64,000 nucleotides of DNA, taken from positions 372,001 through 436,000 of the forward strand of contig BBMT01000004.1 of NCBI GenBank assembly GCA_000755425.1, given 5' to 3'. The DNA comes from Vibrio maritimus. Its GTDB lineage: Bacteria; Pseudomonadota; Gammaproteobacteria; Enterobacterales; Vibrionaceae. A program made the position numbers and the translations under genes. Shown piece by piece: positions 9,382 through 18,794 of this stretch. Positions within the stretch are counted from its first letter, which is position 1, and every line of letters begins with the position of its first letter. The notes below the pieces were generated by a model that was not told the origin of the DNA, searched no databases, and saw only the letters and a list, made by a program, of their open reading frames with translations.

Positions 9382-10060
9382 TTAGCTCTCCCTAGCTTCA
9401 AAGATGTGCTCAAGTGTGATACCAAGCGTTTCAAACGCTTCTCGCTCAGTACTGAGTAGTTTAAATAGCTTTTGTGAAATCAGTGTGTTGAGTGCTCGCC
9501 ATTTTGCGCGGTCGTATCCTAGAGCAAGAGCATGCTTTTTGCTGCAGTGACATGACGTGCTTCGTCTTGTTTGATAGAGCGGCACAGCAGAACAAACGGA
9601 TGGTGTGAGTCAAGTCGCCCTTTCTCTAGACTCAACATGATTTTACAAACCAAAGCGTCAAGACACGCGATTTGAGCAAAATGCTCTTCGAACGTGTTTC
9701 TGGAGCCTAGTGAAGCAAAAAACGCTGACTGCGGCGTTTTATTGCTACGACATCAGAGGGTTGTTCTAATTGAGATTGTACAAACTCGAGTGCATCTTCA
9801 TGGTATTGCTCATCAGCGACAATGCGTTCAAAGTCACTCTGAGCTGACGCGAGTGTTTGTGGAAGATCACGTTGTGATTCGTTATAGAATACCCATTGTG
9901 AGCTTTGTTCCCCGCACACCAATAAGGGGAGCAGCCTAGACAGAGCCGTTTGCTGAGCTTGTGTAAATTCGAATATCGTATTTCGATACTCGTGAAGCCA
10001 GTATTTAACCGGACTTTCACTGACACCTTCAAAGGGTACAGCAGGAAAACATGGTTTCAT
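9382..10060 (-). pseudogene. Ferritin-like diiron protein, broken by two frameshifts
   Basis: Reading from ATG 10060 (MKPCFPAVPFEG) the frame ends early at a T6 run (9717-9722 on the plus strand as A6). One added base there, and one more in the A5 run read from 9536-9540, restores a 226-residue protein. It has ferritin-like metal-ligand motifs: DEQYHEDALEF in the first half and KQDEARHV in the second. Such proteins bind two irons and often activate oxygen for oxidation or N-oxygenation. The stop lies two bases before the KAS III start. The two homopolymer lesions suggest sequence error rather than decay. The substrate is unknown. Confidence 0.7.
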
Positions 10061-10244
10061 GGGCACTCTCAAAATCCTTTTACAACACACACTATACCAA
10101 GACCGAGGTAAAGCAGAATTCCTTTCTTGTACGTTAAGTTTTTTATTTAATTCATGTTTGGTATATCTACATCTTAGTTTATATCCTGCCGAATTTACTT
10201 CTATGCTGAAAGTGTCAAATTGCACTACTTATCGGAGATGAGAC

Positions 10245-11017
10245 ATGACAGACGTTCCAAATGGATTAGTAGAAGGCCGAGTATTAGCAAAGAAGCAGTG
10301 GACTCAGAACTTGTTCAGTCTTGAAGTAACCGCTCCGATTGAGGAGTACGTGGCGGGGCAGTTTACTAAACTCGGTTTGCTCAATGCTAACGGGGAGTGG
10401 GTGCGCCGAGCTTATTCGATGGTCAATCATCCTGAACATGACTATGGGTATCAACATTTGGAATTTTTGATTATTGCAGACAGTGACGGTCAGTTATCAC
10501 CGAAGCTTAATCAGCTTGTTTCAGGAGACCCAATTTATGTAGGCAAACAACCTTCGGGCTTTATGACACTCGAAGAGATACCGGATTACGCGCGTGATTT
10601 ATGGATGCTGTCCACTGGTACTGCAGTAGGGCCATTTTTATCCATGTTAGATGATGGTAGTTTGCTCGATAGGTTTGATAATATTGTCTTGGTTCACGCG
10701 GTGAGACGCGCAGAAGAACTTGTTTACACGCAGACTATTCAAGATGCGCAAGCGCGATTGGGAAAGCAATTTGAATTTGTATCCGTAGTGTCTAGAGAAG
10801 ACCATGAGACCAGTCTATCAGGCGAATACCTCAGCTGTTGTTGGAGGGGAAGTTACAAAAGCACGTGAAGGTTGAACTCAACGCTCCCAACAGTTTTGTG
10901 TTTATGTGCGGAAACCCAGCCATGGTCAAAGACACAAGCTCTGCGCTAACAGAGCTTGGTTTAACAAAAAATTTGCGAAGAAAACCAGGGCATTTTTCGA
11001 GTGAAAATTATTGGTGA
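10245..11017 (+). pseudogene. fpr: Ferredoxin/flavodoxin--NADP reductase, one frameshift near the 3' end
   Basis: Fpr transfers electrons between NADPH and ferredoxin or flavodoxin through FAD. The FAD-binding RRAYSMVNHPE and the NADP-side LSTGTAVGPFLSML are intact. The frame is lost near 10821-10823 (GGCGAA where GGCCGAA is expected), giving a 207-residue product with a foreign tail. Adding one C restores a 257-residue protein with the C-terminal NPAMVKDTSSALTELG and final ENYW, the FAD-stacking end typical of this family. Probably a functional gene with a sequencing error. Confidence 0.88.
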
Positions 11018-11037
11018 CAACGAATTATTGATGACAA

Positions 11038-11469
11038 TTAATAGGTATAACCAAGGCCAAAGTAAGCCGCTTCTAGACCAGTGTTGTAACCAATATCTGC
11101 AGTGAAGCCAGTGACGCCCGTTTTAAACAGCAAACCTATATTACCGTTGAATCTTAAATCCGATTCATAGGTTTTAAATGGCGCGTCTGTAATTTTCTCT
11201 TCACTTCGGTTCGCTACGCCTATACCAGCATACCCGACAAAGTTATCGCTGAGTGATTTAACCAATCCGACATTGAGGCCAAAGTCATCATTATTCGGCC
11301 CTGTCCCTCCAGCCAAATTAGCGTAGAAACCATAACTAAGATTTCTATCGTAATACAGACCCACACCAAAACCACCTTCGCTGGTGGTACCGACCGAAAC
11401 ACTATTGTAGGTGCCGGCAAATGAGAAAGTAGAGGCTAAACATAGACCAAGCAGAAGACGTTTTTTCAT
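11038..11469 (-). CDS. Small outer-membrane beta-barrel protein
   Basis: This 143-residue protein has a signal peptide (MKKRLLLGLCLASTFSFA, cleavage near residue 18) and alternating polar/apolar glycine-rich strands consistent with about eight strands. It ends in an aromatic residue (FGLGYTY), as outer-membrane barrels do. I recognise no specific family. The start is preceded by AAAAGGGATCTC, a plausible ribosome site. It lies convergent with fpr and upstream of the nrfA terminator; no functional link is evident. Confidence 0.7.
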   Translation of the reverse strand: MKKRLLLGLCLASTFSFAGTYNSVSVGTTSEGGFGVGLYYDRNLSYGFYANLAGGTGPNNDDFGLNVGLVKSLSDNFVGYAGIGVANRSEEKITDAPFKTYESDLRFNGNIGLLFKTGVTGFTADIGYNTGLEAAYFGLGYTY

Positions 11470-11544
11470 GAGATCCCTTTTGTGTATGTGTGCCGTTAAT
11501 GATTATGGAAACACAATGTAGTTTCAGCTACTTACGATTCTAGC

Positions 11545-11573
11545 AAAAAGCCCCAACCATTGGGTCGGGGCTT
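11545..11573 (-). terminator. Terminator after nrfA
   Basis: On the minus strand AAGCCCCGACCC pairs with GGTTGGGGCTT, with a short loop and a following T run. It is properly placed 43 bases downstream of the nrfA stop. Confidence 0.88.
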
Positions 11574-11615
11574 ACGTTAATCTCGAATAGATCACATATT
11601 CAATAGTAAGAAAAC

Positions 11616-13031
11616 TTAGTAGTTAGCCTCACGCTCAGCTGCTTCTTTATCCCATTCAGGTACTACAGTTTCCAAGAAGTGCTTTTTCTCTGCGTTCATC
11701 TTATCCATATCCATTCCTAAAGCGGCTTGCGCTTTCTCTTTTGTGGAAATATCTGGAATCTCGACAGGGTCGGTGATGCCTTTTTTCGCAAGTAAGCGAA
11801 TCAGTTTTGCTCGAGCATCAGCGGCTTTGTCGACGGATGTACCGAGAATTTCTAGTGCCATTTCTGGTGCATGCATATGAACGCCGTGAGACGCGATTGC
11901 GTAATCCCAGCGCCACTGAGCATGACGAATATCCGTTAGGATTGGCTTCATTTCTTCCTCAGTTGCACCTGCATCCCACGCGGCACCAGCTTCAAAGTGA
12001 GCGGCTACGATTTGCTTCTCTGCGGTGAGTTTCATGTTCAGTACTTGTGCTTTGCGAGTCGATACGATGCCTTGTAGCTGATCTTTGCTTTGAGTATGGC
12101 AGTTTGCACAGGTGTCTTCGAAGCGGTCAAACGGGTTACCGACTTTATGATCGGTATAAACAGTACCATCTTCTTTGGTCACTTTCGGCATATGACAGTC
12201 GACACAAACAACGCCGTTTTTGCCATGGATGCCGTCACGCCAAGTTTCATAGCCCGGGTGCTGAGCTTTCAACATAGGCGCTTTAGAGACTGCGTGCTGC
12301 CAGTCTTTAAAGTTGAGTGCGTCGTAGTATTGTTCCATTTCTCCAACGGTGGTGCCCATATCCCAAGGGAATTTCACGGCTTTCGTTGGGCCAGTGAAGT
12401 AATATTCAACGTGGCACTGAGCACAAACCGAAGCTTGTTTATCTAAACGCGATTGCTCATCAAACTTTTTACCGATAGCTTCAAAGGCACGTTCAACGTA
12501 AGGACGAGTCAGTGCGAGCTCAGGTTCGCCGTTCTTGAATTTTTCACTGCGGGTGTCATGACAATCTGCACAGCCGATAGGGTTTGATATTTCAGCGCCT
12601 AAGCGTGCCCATTTTCCTTCAAAGTATCCGTCTTCGCCTCGTTCATCGATAACACGCGCAACATCTGGACTTTTACAGCTCCAACATGCCATAGGCATTG
12701 GGCCTGATTTAGGGTCGGTTGGGCCACCCGTTCTGAGTGTTTGACGCACATCATCAAGTGCATAGAAGTGTCCACGAGCTTTGTTGTAATCTTTGGCAAA
12801 GCCGTAGCCTGCCCATAAGATCACCATGTTAGGATCGTGGGCTAGGGCGTCTTCGATTTCGACACTCTCGCTCGTTTGTTTCCAAGAATGGTATTGGTCA
12901 GGATGGTCTTGTTCGTAGGCCTGATTTCTCGGGTCCATTAACTCTTTTTCAGAGGCAGCAAAAGCGGGCACACTAGCGGCACCTAATATAGCTAATGCAG
13001 CAACGGAACTTATAATCCAGTGCTTGTTCAC
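11616..13031 (-). CDS. nrfA: Periplasmic pentaheme cytochrome c nitrite reductase NrfA
   Basis: NrfA reduces nitrite to ammonium with six electrons during anaerobic respiration. The 471-residue chain has a signal peptide ending ASVPAFA, the lysine-ligated catalytic heme motif CWSCK near residues 116-120, and four CXXCH hemes (CADCH, CAQCH, CVDCH, CANCH). I use the GTG at 13031 (VNKHWIISS) because GGAGATACC precedes it and it yields a normal signal peptide. The longer frame to 13076 adds an unlikely leader. It is transcribed alone, away from nrfBCDEF, and likely controlled by the shared region at 13032-13536. Confidence 0.97.
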   Translation of the reverse strand: MNKHWIISSVAALAILGAASVPAFAASEKELMDPRNQAYEQDHPDQYHSWKQTSESVEIEDALAHDPNMVILWAGYGFAKDYNKARGHFYALDDVRQTLRTGGPTDPKSGPMPMACWSCKSPDVARVIDERGEDGYFEGKWARLGAEISNPIGCADCHDTRSEKFKNGEPELALTRPYVERAFEAIGKKFDEQSRLDKQASVCAQCHVEYYFTGPTKAVKFPWDMGTTVGEMEQYYDALNFKDWQHAVSKAPMLKAQHPGYETWRDGIHGKNGVVCVDCHMPKVTKEDGTVYTDHKVGNPFDRFEDTCANCHTQSKDQLQGIVSTRKAQVLNMKLTAEKQIVAAHFEAGAAWDAGATEEEMKPILTDIRHAQWRWDYAIASHGVHMHAPEMALEILGTSVDKAADARAKLIRLLAKKGITDPVEIPDISTKEKAQAALGMDMDKMNAEKKHFLETVVPEWDKEAAEREANY

Positions 13032-13168
13032 GATGGTATCTCCATATTCTAATTTTTGAAATGCGTTGTGGGGCAAATTTCCTAAACAAGATTTGGAGAT
13101 GTCTAATTTATAGACGTATTCATATTAACTCATGGATAGTAATATTTGATTACAACTCGACCTATTTA

Positions 13169-13182
13169 CTGTTTTAGATCAA
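13169..13182. promoter_or_regulatory. FNR-like site upstream of nrfA
   Basis: CTGTT-TTAG-ATCAA matches the FNR consensus TTGAT-N4-ATCAA at eight of ten positions. Its position in a promoter known in relatives to be oxygen-controlled supports it, but the match is imperfect. Confidence 0.5.
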
Positions 13183-13190
13183 TTTAGCTA

Positions 13191-13206
13191 GGTGATGAAG
13201 CTCACA
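13191..13206. promoter_or_regulatory. CRP-like site in the nrfA/nrfB promoter region
   Basis: GGTGA-TGAAGC-TCACA matches TGTGA-N6-TCACA at nine of ten positions. It could couple nitrite ammonification to carbon status. Confidence 0.6.
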
Positions 13207-13536
13207 TCTATATTCATCTAACCTAAAGGGTTAGGTGGTGTTGGTTCTGGTGGATATTTCATTGCCATTAAAAACAATAGCTTATGTAAAAATTCACACA
13301 ATAATAATAGTGATATTGCTCACTAATTGAACGTAAGTGGTTAGGGGAACACAGGGAGTCGTACTATTATTTAATTGTGAAGCGTTGTGGCTCATCCTAA
13401 ATAAGAATTGATTTCATTTCTGAGTAAGTTTCGGACTTATATTTAATAGTTCGTCGATTGAAAGGAAAAGTCATTGGTTATTAATCCGATAAGTGAATGT
13501 TTAGGTTCGCAATATTGGGTTTAAGGAAAGGATACA

Positions 13537-14130
13537 ATGGGCAATGTTAAATTGACCATGGTGATAATGCTTCAGGCCCTCCTAGCATTTACTCTCTGTG
13601 GTTACTCACTCAATGCCTTTGCCGACGATGCAGCCCTCGTGCAAGAAGGGGACTCTACACGGCATAAGGTGGAGTTGATACGTGACAAGGATTACAAGTG
13701 TATACAATGTCACAAAGACTCGAAACAAACTCTGGCAGGCTCTCATGGAGAGAATGTTGTCGAGATCAGAGGCGCGGCGCCAAGCTGTACAGACTGTCAT
13801 AGTAATATCGGTCCAGACCATCGTGATGGTGCGTCGACGGTGATTAAATATCATGCTGCACAGTCTCAACCGGGTACAGATAAAACTTGGTTAGATCCAG
13901 AAGCCATTCTCAAAGCAAACAGTCGATGTACAGATTGTCATCAACCCCAATATCTGCAAAAAGATAGCTGGACGCATGACGTTCATGCAAAGAATCTAAC
14001 CTGTACCAATTGTCATTCAGTTCATGCTGAGAAAGCCAAAGTGCTGTCTTACGACCACAAAACGAAAATTAAGATGTGTGTCGATTGCCACAAAGACTTC
14101 AACGAAAAACGTGAAGAGGAGGGCAAGTAA
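13537..14130 (+). CDS. nrfB: Pentaheme cytochrome c NrfB
   Basis: This 197-residue periplasmic electron carrier delivers electrons to NrfA. It has an N-terminal signal peptide ending near NAFA and five CXXCH heme sites (CIQCH, CTDCH, CTDCH, CTNCH, CVDCH), the NrfB number. The ATG follows AAGGAAAGG. It heads the nrfBCDEF operon, with nrfC starting two bases after its stop. Confidence 0.95.
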   Translation: MGNVKLTMVIMLQALLAFTLCGYSLNAFADDAALVQEGDSTRHKVELIRDKDYKCIQCHKDSKQTLAGSHGENVVEIRGAAPSCTDCHSNIGPDHRDGASTVIKYHAAQSQPGTDKTWLDPEAILKANSRCTDCHQPQYLQKDSWTHDVHAKNLTCTNCHSVHAEKAKVLSYDHKTKIKMCVDCHKDFNEKREEEGK

Positions 14131-14131
14131 T

Positions 14132-14818
14132 ATGAGTTGTTCAAGACGAAATTTTCTTGCCGGCACGGGCGCTGTGATATTCACGACGGGTGTAGCAACA
14201 ACTTCAGTCGTCACTGCACGTAATTCCGTGGCAAGCGAAGAAACTGAGAAAGCGGTGCGCTATGGCATGCTCCACGACGAAAATGCTTGTATTGGCTGTA
14301 CTGCTTGTACCGATGCTTGTCGTGAAGTAAACAAAGTGCCTGAAGGGGTATCCAGACTGGAGATTCACCGCTCAGAGCCGATAGGCGAATACCCTGATGT
14401 CGAGTACCGATTCACTCGTGAGTCATGTCAGCATTGTGAGAACCCTCCTTGTGTTTACGTGTGTCCAACGGGTGCTGCATACAAAGATGAGAAGACAGGC
14501 ATCATCGACGTCCACAAAGAAAAGTGCGTGGGCTGCGGTTACTGCCTAGCTGCTTGTCCTTATCAAGTACGCTTTTTCCATCCTGAGAATCACTCTGCAG
14601 ACAAATGTAATTTCTGCCGCGATACCAACTTGGCTCAGGGTAAGCTGCCGGCATGTGTAGAGAGCTGTCCAACTAACGCATTGGTGTTTGGGGATTTGAA
14701 CGATCCCAATAGTGACATCAACAAAATGCTGAGTATTAAAGTGATTTATCGCGATAAGGAGCATTTAGGTACCAAACCTAAGCTGTTCAAAGCCGCATTC
14801 CACAAGGGGGAGGTGTAG
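14132..14818 (+). CDS. nrfC: Ferredoxin-type iron-sulfur subunit NrfC
   Basis: This 228-residue protein should hold four [4Fe-4S] clusters, carrying electrons from the NrfD quinol site to NrfB. It has a twin-arginine leader (SRRNFLAG near residues 4-11) and four cysteine groups: CIGCTACTDAC, CQHCENPPCVYVCP, CVGCGYCLAACP and CNFCRD with CVESCP. I start at 14132, two bases after the nrfB stop, where GGAGGG is placed correctly. A longer upstream frame is only overlap with nrfB. nrfD starts at 14820. Confidence 0.96.
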   Translation: MSCSRRNFLAGTGAVIFTTGVATTSVVTARNSVASEETEKAVRYGMLHDENACIGCTACTDACREVNKVPEGVSRLEIHRSEPIGEYPDVEYRFTRESCQHCENPPCVYVCPTGAAYKDEKTGIIDVHKEKCVGCGYCLAACPYQVRFFHPENHSADKCNFCRDTNLAQGKLPACVESCPTNALVFGDLNDPNSDINKMLSIKVIYRDKEHLGTKPKLFKAAFHKGEV

Positions 14819-14819
14819 T

Positions 14820-15776
14820 ATGAGTACGTGGGAAACAGCCTTTCATTTCGACTCCCTTGTCTGGGACTGGATTATTGCGATCTATCTTTTCTTGGCAGGC
14901 ATGTCAGCAGGCTCAGCTCTAATTGCCATTTACCTCAAGCGTAAGGTTATCGAAGGCGACCCTGCGCAAAATGGCATTATGAAGGCGATGGCTTGGTTAG
15001 CACCTTTTGGCATCATTGTTGGCTTACTTATTTTGGTATTCCATCTGACCAAACCGCTTGAATTCTGGAAAATCATGATTTATTACAATCCATCCTCGGT
15101 GATGTCGATGGGTGTCATCTTATTCCAAGTTTATATGGTGGTGTTGTTTGTCTGGATTGGTATGATTTTCAGAAAGCCAATCATGGATGTGCTAGGGAGC
15201 AAGTTCGATTTTGTTGAGACTATTTTGCTCAAGCTGGAAAAAATTGAAAACGGACTAGAGCTGTTTTTAGGTTTTCTGGCTATCGTATTGGCGGCATATA
15301 CAGGCTTCTTACTGTCCGCACTGAAAACGTACCCGATGCTAAATAACCCAGTATTGCCAATCTTGTTCTTGTTCTCGAGCTTGTCTTCGGGCGCAGCAGC
15401 GAGTTTGCTGTTCGGTATTCTTGTGTTTAAAGAAGATTCACATAGTCCAAGCGTGAAGTGGGTGCACAGCTTTGAGCGTCCTGTTGTGTTGTTTGAGCTA
15501 TTTGTGATTGTGACTTTCTTTACCGGCCTTATCTTCAGCGGTGGTCAAAACGAAGTGGCAGCATGGAATGCTATCGGCGGTGGTTTTTGGTCTAGCTGGT
15601 TCTGGTATGGTGTGATCGGTATCGGGATGCTGTTGCCATTGGCGCTCAACTACTTTAGCCCTGGAGAAGTGAAGTTGAATCACGGCTTCATCCTTGTGGT
15701 GACTACCTTGAGTTTGATTGGGGTGCTGATGCTGCGTACGTTTGTGTTGTATGCGGGGCAGATGACCGTAGTTTAG
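14820..15776 (+). CDS. nrfD: Membrane quinol-oxidising subunit NrfD
   Basis: This 318-residue integral membrane protein of the NrfD/PsrC family is expected to oxidise menaquinol and pass electrons to NrfC. It shows about eight hydrophobic helices, with the family-type start WDWIIAIYLFLAGMSAGSALIA. The ATG follows GGGGGAGG at the end of nrfC. A 122-bp gap containing a short hairpin-like CCCCCGTG/GCGGGGG stretch separates it from nrfE. Confidence 0.95.
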   Translation: MSTWETAFHFDSLVWDWIIAIYLFLAGMSAGSALIAIYLKRKVIEGDPAQNGIMKAMAWLAPFGIIVGLLILVFHLTKPLEFWKIMIYYNPSSVMSMGVILFQVYMVVLFVWIGMIFRKPIMDVLGSKFDFVETILLKLEKIENGLELFLGFLAIVLAAYTGFLLSALKTYPMLNNPVLPILFLFSSLSSGAAASLLFGILVFKEDSHSPSVKWVHSFERPVVLFELFVIVTFFTGLIFSGGQNEVAAWNAIGGGFWSSWFWYGVIGIGMLLPLALNYFSPGEVKLNHGFILVVTTLSLIGVLMLRTFVLYAGQMTVV

Positions 15777-15898
15777 AACGTTTTCAGTCTAGTTCCCCCG
15801 TGTTTTGCGGGGGATCTTTGAAAGCATGTTTCGTTAAGGAAAGCGTGTTTTCAAAGGTTTGATTTATTGGGATGGAAGGCCGTCTCGTATGAGGTGTT

Positions 15899-17866
15899 AT
15901 GCTCGGGTACATAGGGTTATTCACATTAATTGCCGTGGCAGTGACGAGTTCGCTTGCCGTTTTGCATGGAGTCTTTCTTGCGATCAAAGACCAGCAAAAT
16001 GTTGTAAGCGCGAATAATCTAAACCGTTTTTTCAGCGCGATCTCCTTTATGTTCGCACTGAGCGCCATCGCGATATTGGCTTATGCGTTTGCGGTTGACG
16101 ACTTTTCAATTCGATATATCTCAGACAACTCTAATCACCAACTCCATTTAGTTTACAAACTCGCAGCAACATGGGGCGGACACCAAGGCTCGATGCTGTT
16201 TTGGGTGGTGACATTGTCACTTTGGGGCGTTGTCATTGCTTGGTCAAAGCAGCGTATCAGTGCGCAGAATCACGCAAGTTGGATCATGCAGTGCATCGTA
16301 GCTATCTTCGCTTGGTTTACCTTGGCGGCATCAAACCCGTTCGAATTGAATGCAGTCATCCCACTTCAAGGTCGCGACTTAAACCCAATGCTTCAAGACA
16401 TTGGTCTTATCATACATCCGCCTTTGCTCTATATCGGATATGTGGGGTTTGCGTCGGTTCTCGCGATGGCGCTGGGTTCGCTACTCACAAAACATATCGA
16501 CTTTGATTGGATTCCAAGTGCACGTATCTACACCTTAATCGCATGGCTGTTTTTGACAGCAGGCATCGCTGTAGGCTCTTGGTGGGCCTACTACGAGTTA
16601 GGCTGGGGAGGCTGGTGGTTTTGGGATCCGGTTGAAAATGCTTCGTTGCTTCCATGGCTTACCGCGACTGCGTTACTGCATACCATGATGGTTGCTCGCA
16701 GTAAACAGCTTGTTTTTTGGACCTACTCTCTCGCGTTTATCACTTTCTGTTTGAGTATTCTTGGCACCTTCATTGTACGCTCTGGGGTTCTGACATCGGT
16801 GCATGCTTTTGCGGTAGACCCTACCAAAGGCTTCAGTCTACTGGCAATTTTAACCTTAGTGTTTGTTTTCGCGTTTGTCGCTTTAATTGCTAGAGCCGAC
16901 TCCATCAAGTCGCTTAGTATTACAAGCTTGGTGACTAAACCATTTCTAGTTCTGATGTCAGCCAATTTGTTTGTATTGGCTACCGCCGTCGTTGTGTTTG
17001 GTACCTTTTATCCGATGGTTTACGAACTCGCAGGGCTTGGGAATATCTCCGTTGGTGCTCCTTACTTTAACTTGTTGTTTGGTCCCATCGCGATAGTGAG
17101 CTTATTTGTCATAGGAGCGGTGCCGTTTCTTAGTTGGTCGAATACCAGTCAGAAGCTGAGTATTGGACAGCCCGTTAAATTGTTGGTTGTTTCATTGATG
17201 GTGGCCTTTGCTATCGTGCTCTATTGCACCATGCACTATGAGCCAGTCGGCGCACAGTGGTCGACCTGGGCGCTCTTTACGGTTTGGGCAAGTCTTTGGG
17301 TGTTAATGTCACATATAGCTGCAGTTTTCGCCAAGACTAAGCTGACATCGCTCTCTGCATGTATTGCGCACATTGGTATTGCTATTGCGGCGTTTGGCTG
17401 TGCGATGAATGCTGAATATTCTTACGAAATCACCAAGAGACTTGGTCCTGACAGCCAAGTTGATTTTGGTGATTACCACGTTACCTACGTTGATACCCAT
17501 TTATACGTAGGTCGAAACTTTACCGCCGAGCAAGCCGTTATTGATATCACCGATAAAGACAACGACCAATTTACTAGAATCGCTACGCCCGAAAAACGTC
17601 ACTATTCGGTGCGAGTTATGACCATGACAGAGCCTTCTATGACACCACTTTGGCATGGTGATATTTATATCTCTTTGGGTGACAAAGTGGATACGACGGA
17701 TTACGCCGTGCGTATTCAATTCAAAGCGTTTGTGCGTTGGATTTGGTTCGGTGCACTATTGGTATGTATCTCTGCATGTACCGTATTGCTGAGATCGTCT
17801 AAGAATGTGGTAGCTTCAAAAAATGCGTCATTGATATCGTCATTAAGGGAGACTGCGAGTGATTGA
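15899..17866 (+). CDS. nrfE: Cytochrome c-type biogenesis protein NrfE (CcmF-like heme lyase)
   Basis: This 655-residue multi-pass membrane protein of the CcmF/NrfE family binds heme and, with NrfF and NrfG, attaches the CWSCK-bound heme of NrfA. The tryptophan-rich heme-handling motif WGGWWFWDPVENASLLPWL is present near residues 237-255, with conserved histidines in flanking loops such as IHPPLLYIGYVG. It is longer than E. coli NrfE and close to CcmF length. Its stop overlaps the nrfF GTG start by eight bases, so the two are coupled. Confidence 0.93.
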   Translation: MLGYIGLFTLIAVAVTSSLAVLHGVFLAIKDQQNVVSANNLNRFFSAISFMFALSAIAILAYAFAVDDFSIRYISDNSNHQLHLVYKLAATWGGHQGSMLFWVVTLSLWGVVIAWSKQRISAQNHASWIMQCIVAIFAWFTLAASNPFELNAVIPLQGRDLNPMLQDIGLIIHPPLLYIGYVGFASVLAMALGSLLTKHIDFDWIPSARIYTLIAWLFLTAGIAVGSWWAYYELGWGGWWFWDPVENASLLPWLTATALLHTMMVARSKQLVFWTYSLAFITFCLSILGTFIVRSGVLTSVHAFAVDPTKGFSLLAILTLVFVFAFVALIARADSIKSLSITSLVTKPFLVLMSANLFVLATAVVVFGTFYPMVYELAGLGNISVGAPYFNLLFGPIAIVSLFVIGAVPFLSWSNTSQKLSIGQPVKLLVVSLMVAFAIVLYCTMHYEPVGAQWSTWALFTVWASLWVLMSHIAAVFAKTKLTSLSACIAHIGIAIAAFGCAMNAEYSYEITKRLGPDSQVDFGDYHVTYVDTHLYVGRNFTAEQAVIDITDKDNDQFTRIATPEKRHYSVRVMTMTEPSMTPLWHGDIYISLGDKVDTTDYAVRIQFKAFVRWIWFGALLVCISACTVLLRSSKNVVASKNASLISSLRETASD

Positions 17867-18287
17867 TAAATTGCGTTTGGCTTTCTCACCAATCACGCTG
17901 TTGTTTGCACTCTTGTTATGCTCAAGTCATGCATTTGCGACACAAGTGCACTCCGTTGACCTGTTTGAGTTTGATACTCCCAAACAGCAGAAGCAAGCTA
18001 TCGACCTCGCCAAAACGCTTCGTTGTCCCATGTGCCAAAACCAAAACCTGATCGAGTCTAACTCTCCAGTCGCAAAGGATATCCGATTACGAGTGTTTGA
18101 GTTGGTCAAATCAGGGAAAAGCAATCAGCAAGTAAAAGATTACATGGTAGATCGCTATGGAGAGCACGTCCTTTATCAACCCTCATTGAGCGGTAAAAAC
18201 GTGCTCTTGTGGGGAATGCCCATCCTCTTCGCCTTATTACTCGGCGGTATGATGGTTGTGACTATCCGTCGAAACTCCCTTAAATAG
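17859..18287 (+). CDS. nrfF: Thiol-disulfide heme lyase subunit NrfF (CcmH-like)
   Basis: This 142-residue CcmH-family protein has a signal peptide ending AFA, the redox motif LRCPMCQNQ (CXXC) near residues 55-63, and a C-terminal membrane anchor (LLWGMPILFALLLGGMMVV). It reduces and presents the apocytochrome thiols for heme attachment. It starts with GTG inside the nrfE 3' end and closes the operon. nrfG, which follows in E. coli, is instead found at 7625. Confidence 0.94.
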   Translation: MIDKLRLAFSPITLLFALLLCSSHAFATQVHSVDLFEFDTPKQQKQAIDLAKTLRCPMCQNQNLIESNSPVAKDIRLRVFELVKSGKSNQQVKDYMVDRYGEHVLYQPSLSGKNVLLWGMPILFALLLGGMMVVTIRRNSLK

Positions 18288-18374
18288 CTTGTTTCGATAT
18301 AAATAGACTATTGATATTAAAGCCTAAATTGTTTATCTCTATAACAAGTTCAAGGATGAAGGAGATAAGCCGCT

Positions 18375-18794
18375 ATGCCGTATTCGGTATCTACTGATAA
18401 ACAACGCCTCGATATGACACTCATACACCGCTATCTCTCAAACAGCTATTGGGCGAAAGGCGTTCCTTTATCTGTGGTTGAAAAATCGATTGAGCACTCT
18501 TTGTGTTTCGGCGCCTATGACAGTGACGGTAACCAAGTAGGTTTCGCTCGCATTATCACTGATCGAGCGACGTTCGCCTATCTGAGTGATGTCTTTGTTG
18601 TCGATGACAAGCAAGGGCAAGGTATTGCCAAACTCATATTAAGTACCATTGAACAGCACCCTGATTTACAAGGCTTGAGACGTACCATGCTCGGCACTGT
18701 CGACGCGCATTCTCTCTACCAAAAGTTTGGGTTTAAATCGATTCAACAGCCAGAGTTCTTAATGCAGAAAAAGGGAATTGAAGCCTATGTCTAA
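18375..18794 (+). CDS. GNAT family N-acetyltransferase
   Basis: This 139-residue acetyl-CoA-dependent acetyltransferase has the GNAT motif A in FVVDDKQGQGIAKLIL near residues 75-90 and the motif B block DAHSLYQKFGFKSI. The substrate cannot be told. The start follows AAGGAGATAAG. It overlaps the next GNAT start by eight bases, opening a run of five co-directional small genes. Confidence 0.88.
   Translation: MPYSVSTDKQRLDMTLIHRYLSNSYWAKGVPLSVVEKSIEHSLCFGAYDSDGNQVGFARIITDRATFAYLSDVFVVDDKQGQGIAKLILSTIEQHPDLQGLRRTMLGTVDAHSLYQKFGFKSIQQPEFLMQKKGIEAYV

Larger units (their letters stand above)
13032..13536. promoter_or_regulatory. Divergent promoter region between nrfA and nrfBCDEF
   Basis: This 505-bp gene-free region is AT-rich and lies between two anaerobic operons pointing outward. 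It contains a CRP-like site (13191-13206) and an FNR-like site (13169-13182), which are listed separately. The rest, including 13207-13536, shows no open frame or strong repeat that I can support. Nitrite-ammonification genes are known to respond to FNR and to nitrate/nitrite regulators, so further sites are likely. Confidence 0.65.

Noticed and set aside
9382..10060. Programmed frameshifting in the diiron gene
   Set aside because: Two separate losses in runs of different bases, without a stimulatory structure, together with the same defect in many unrelated genes, make error more likely.
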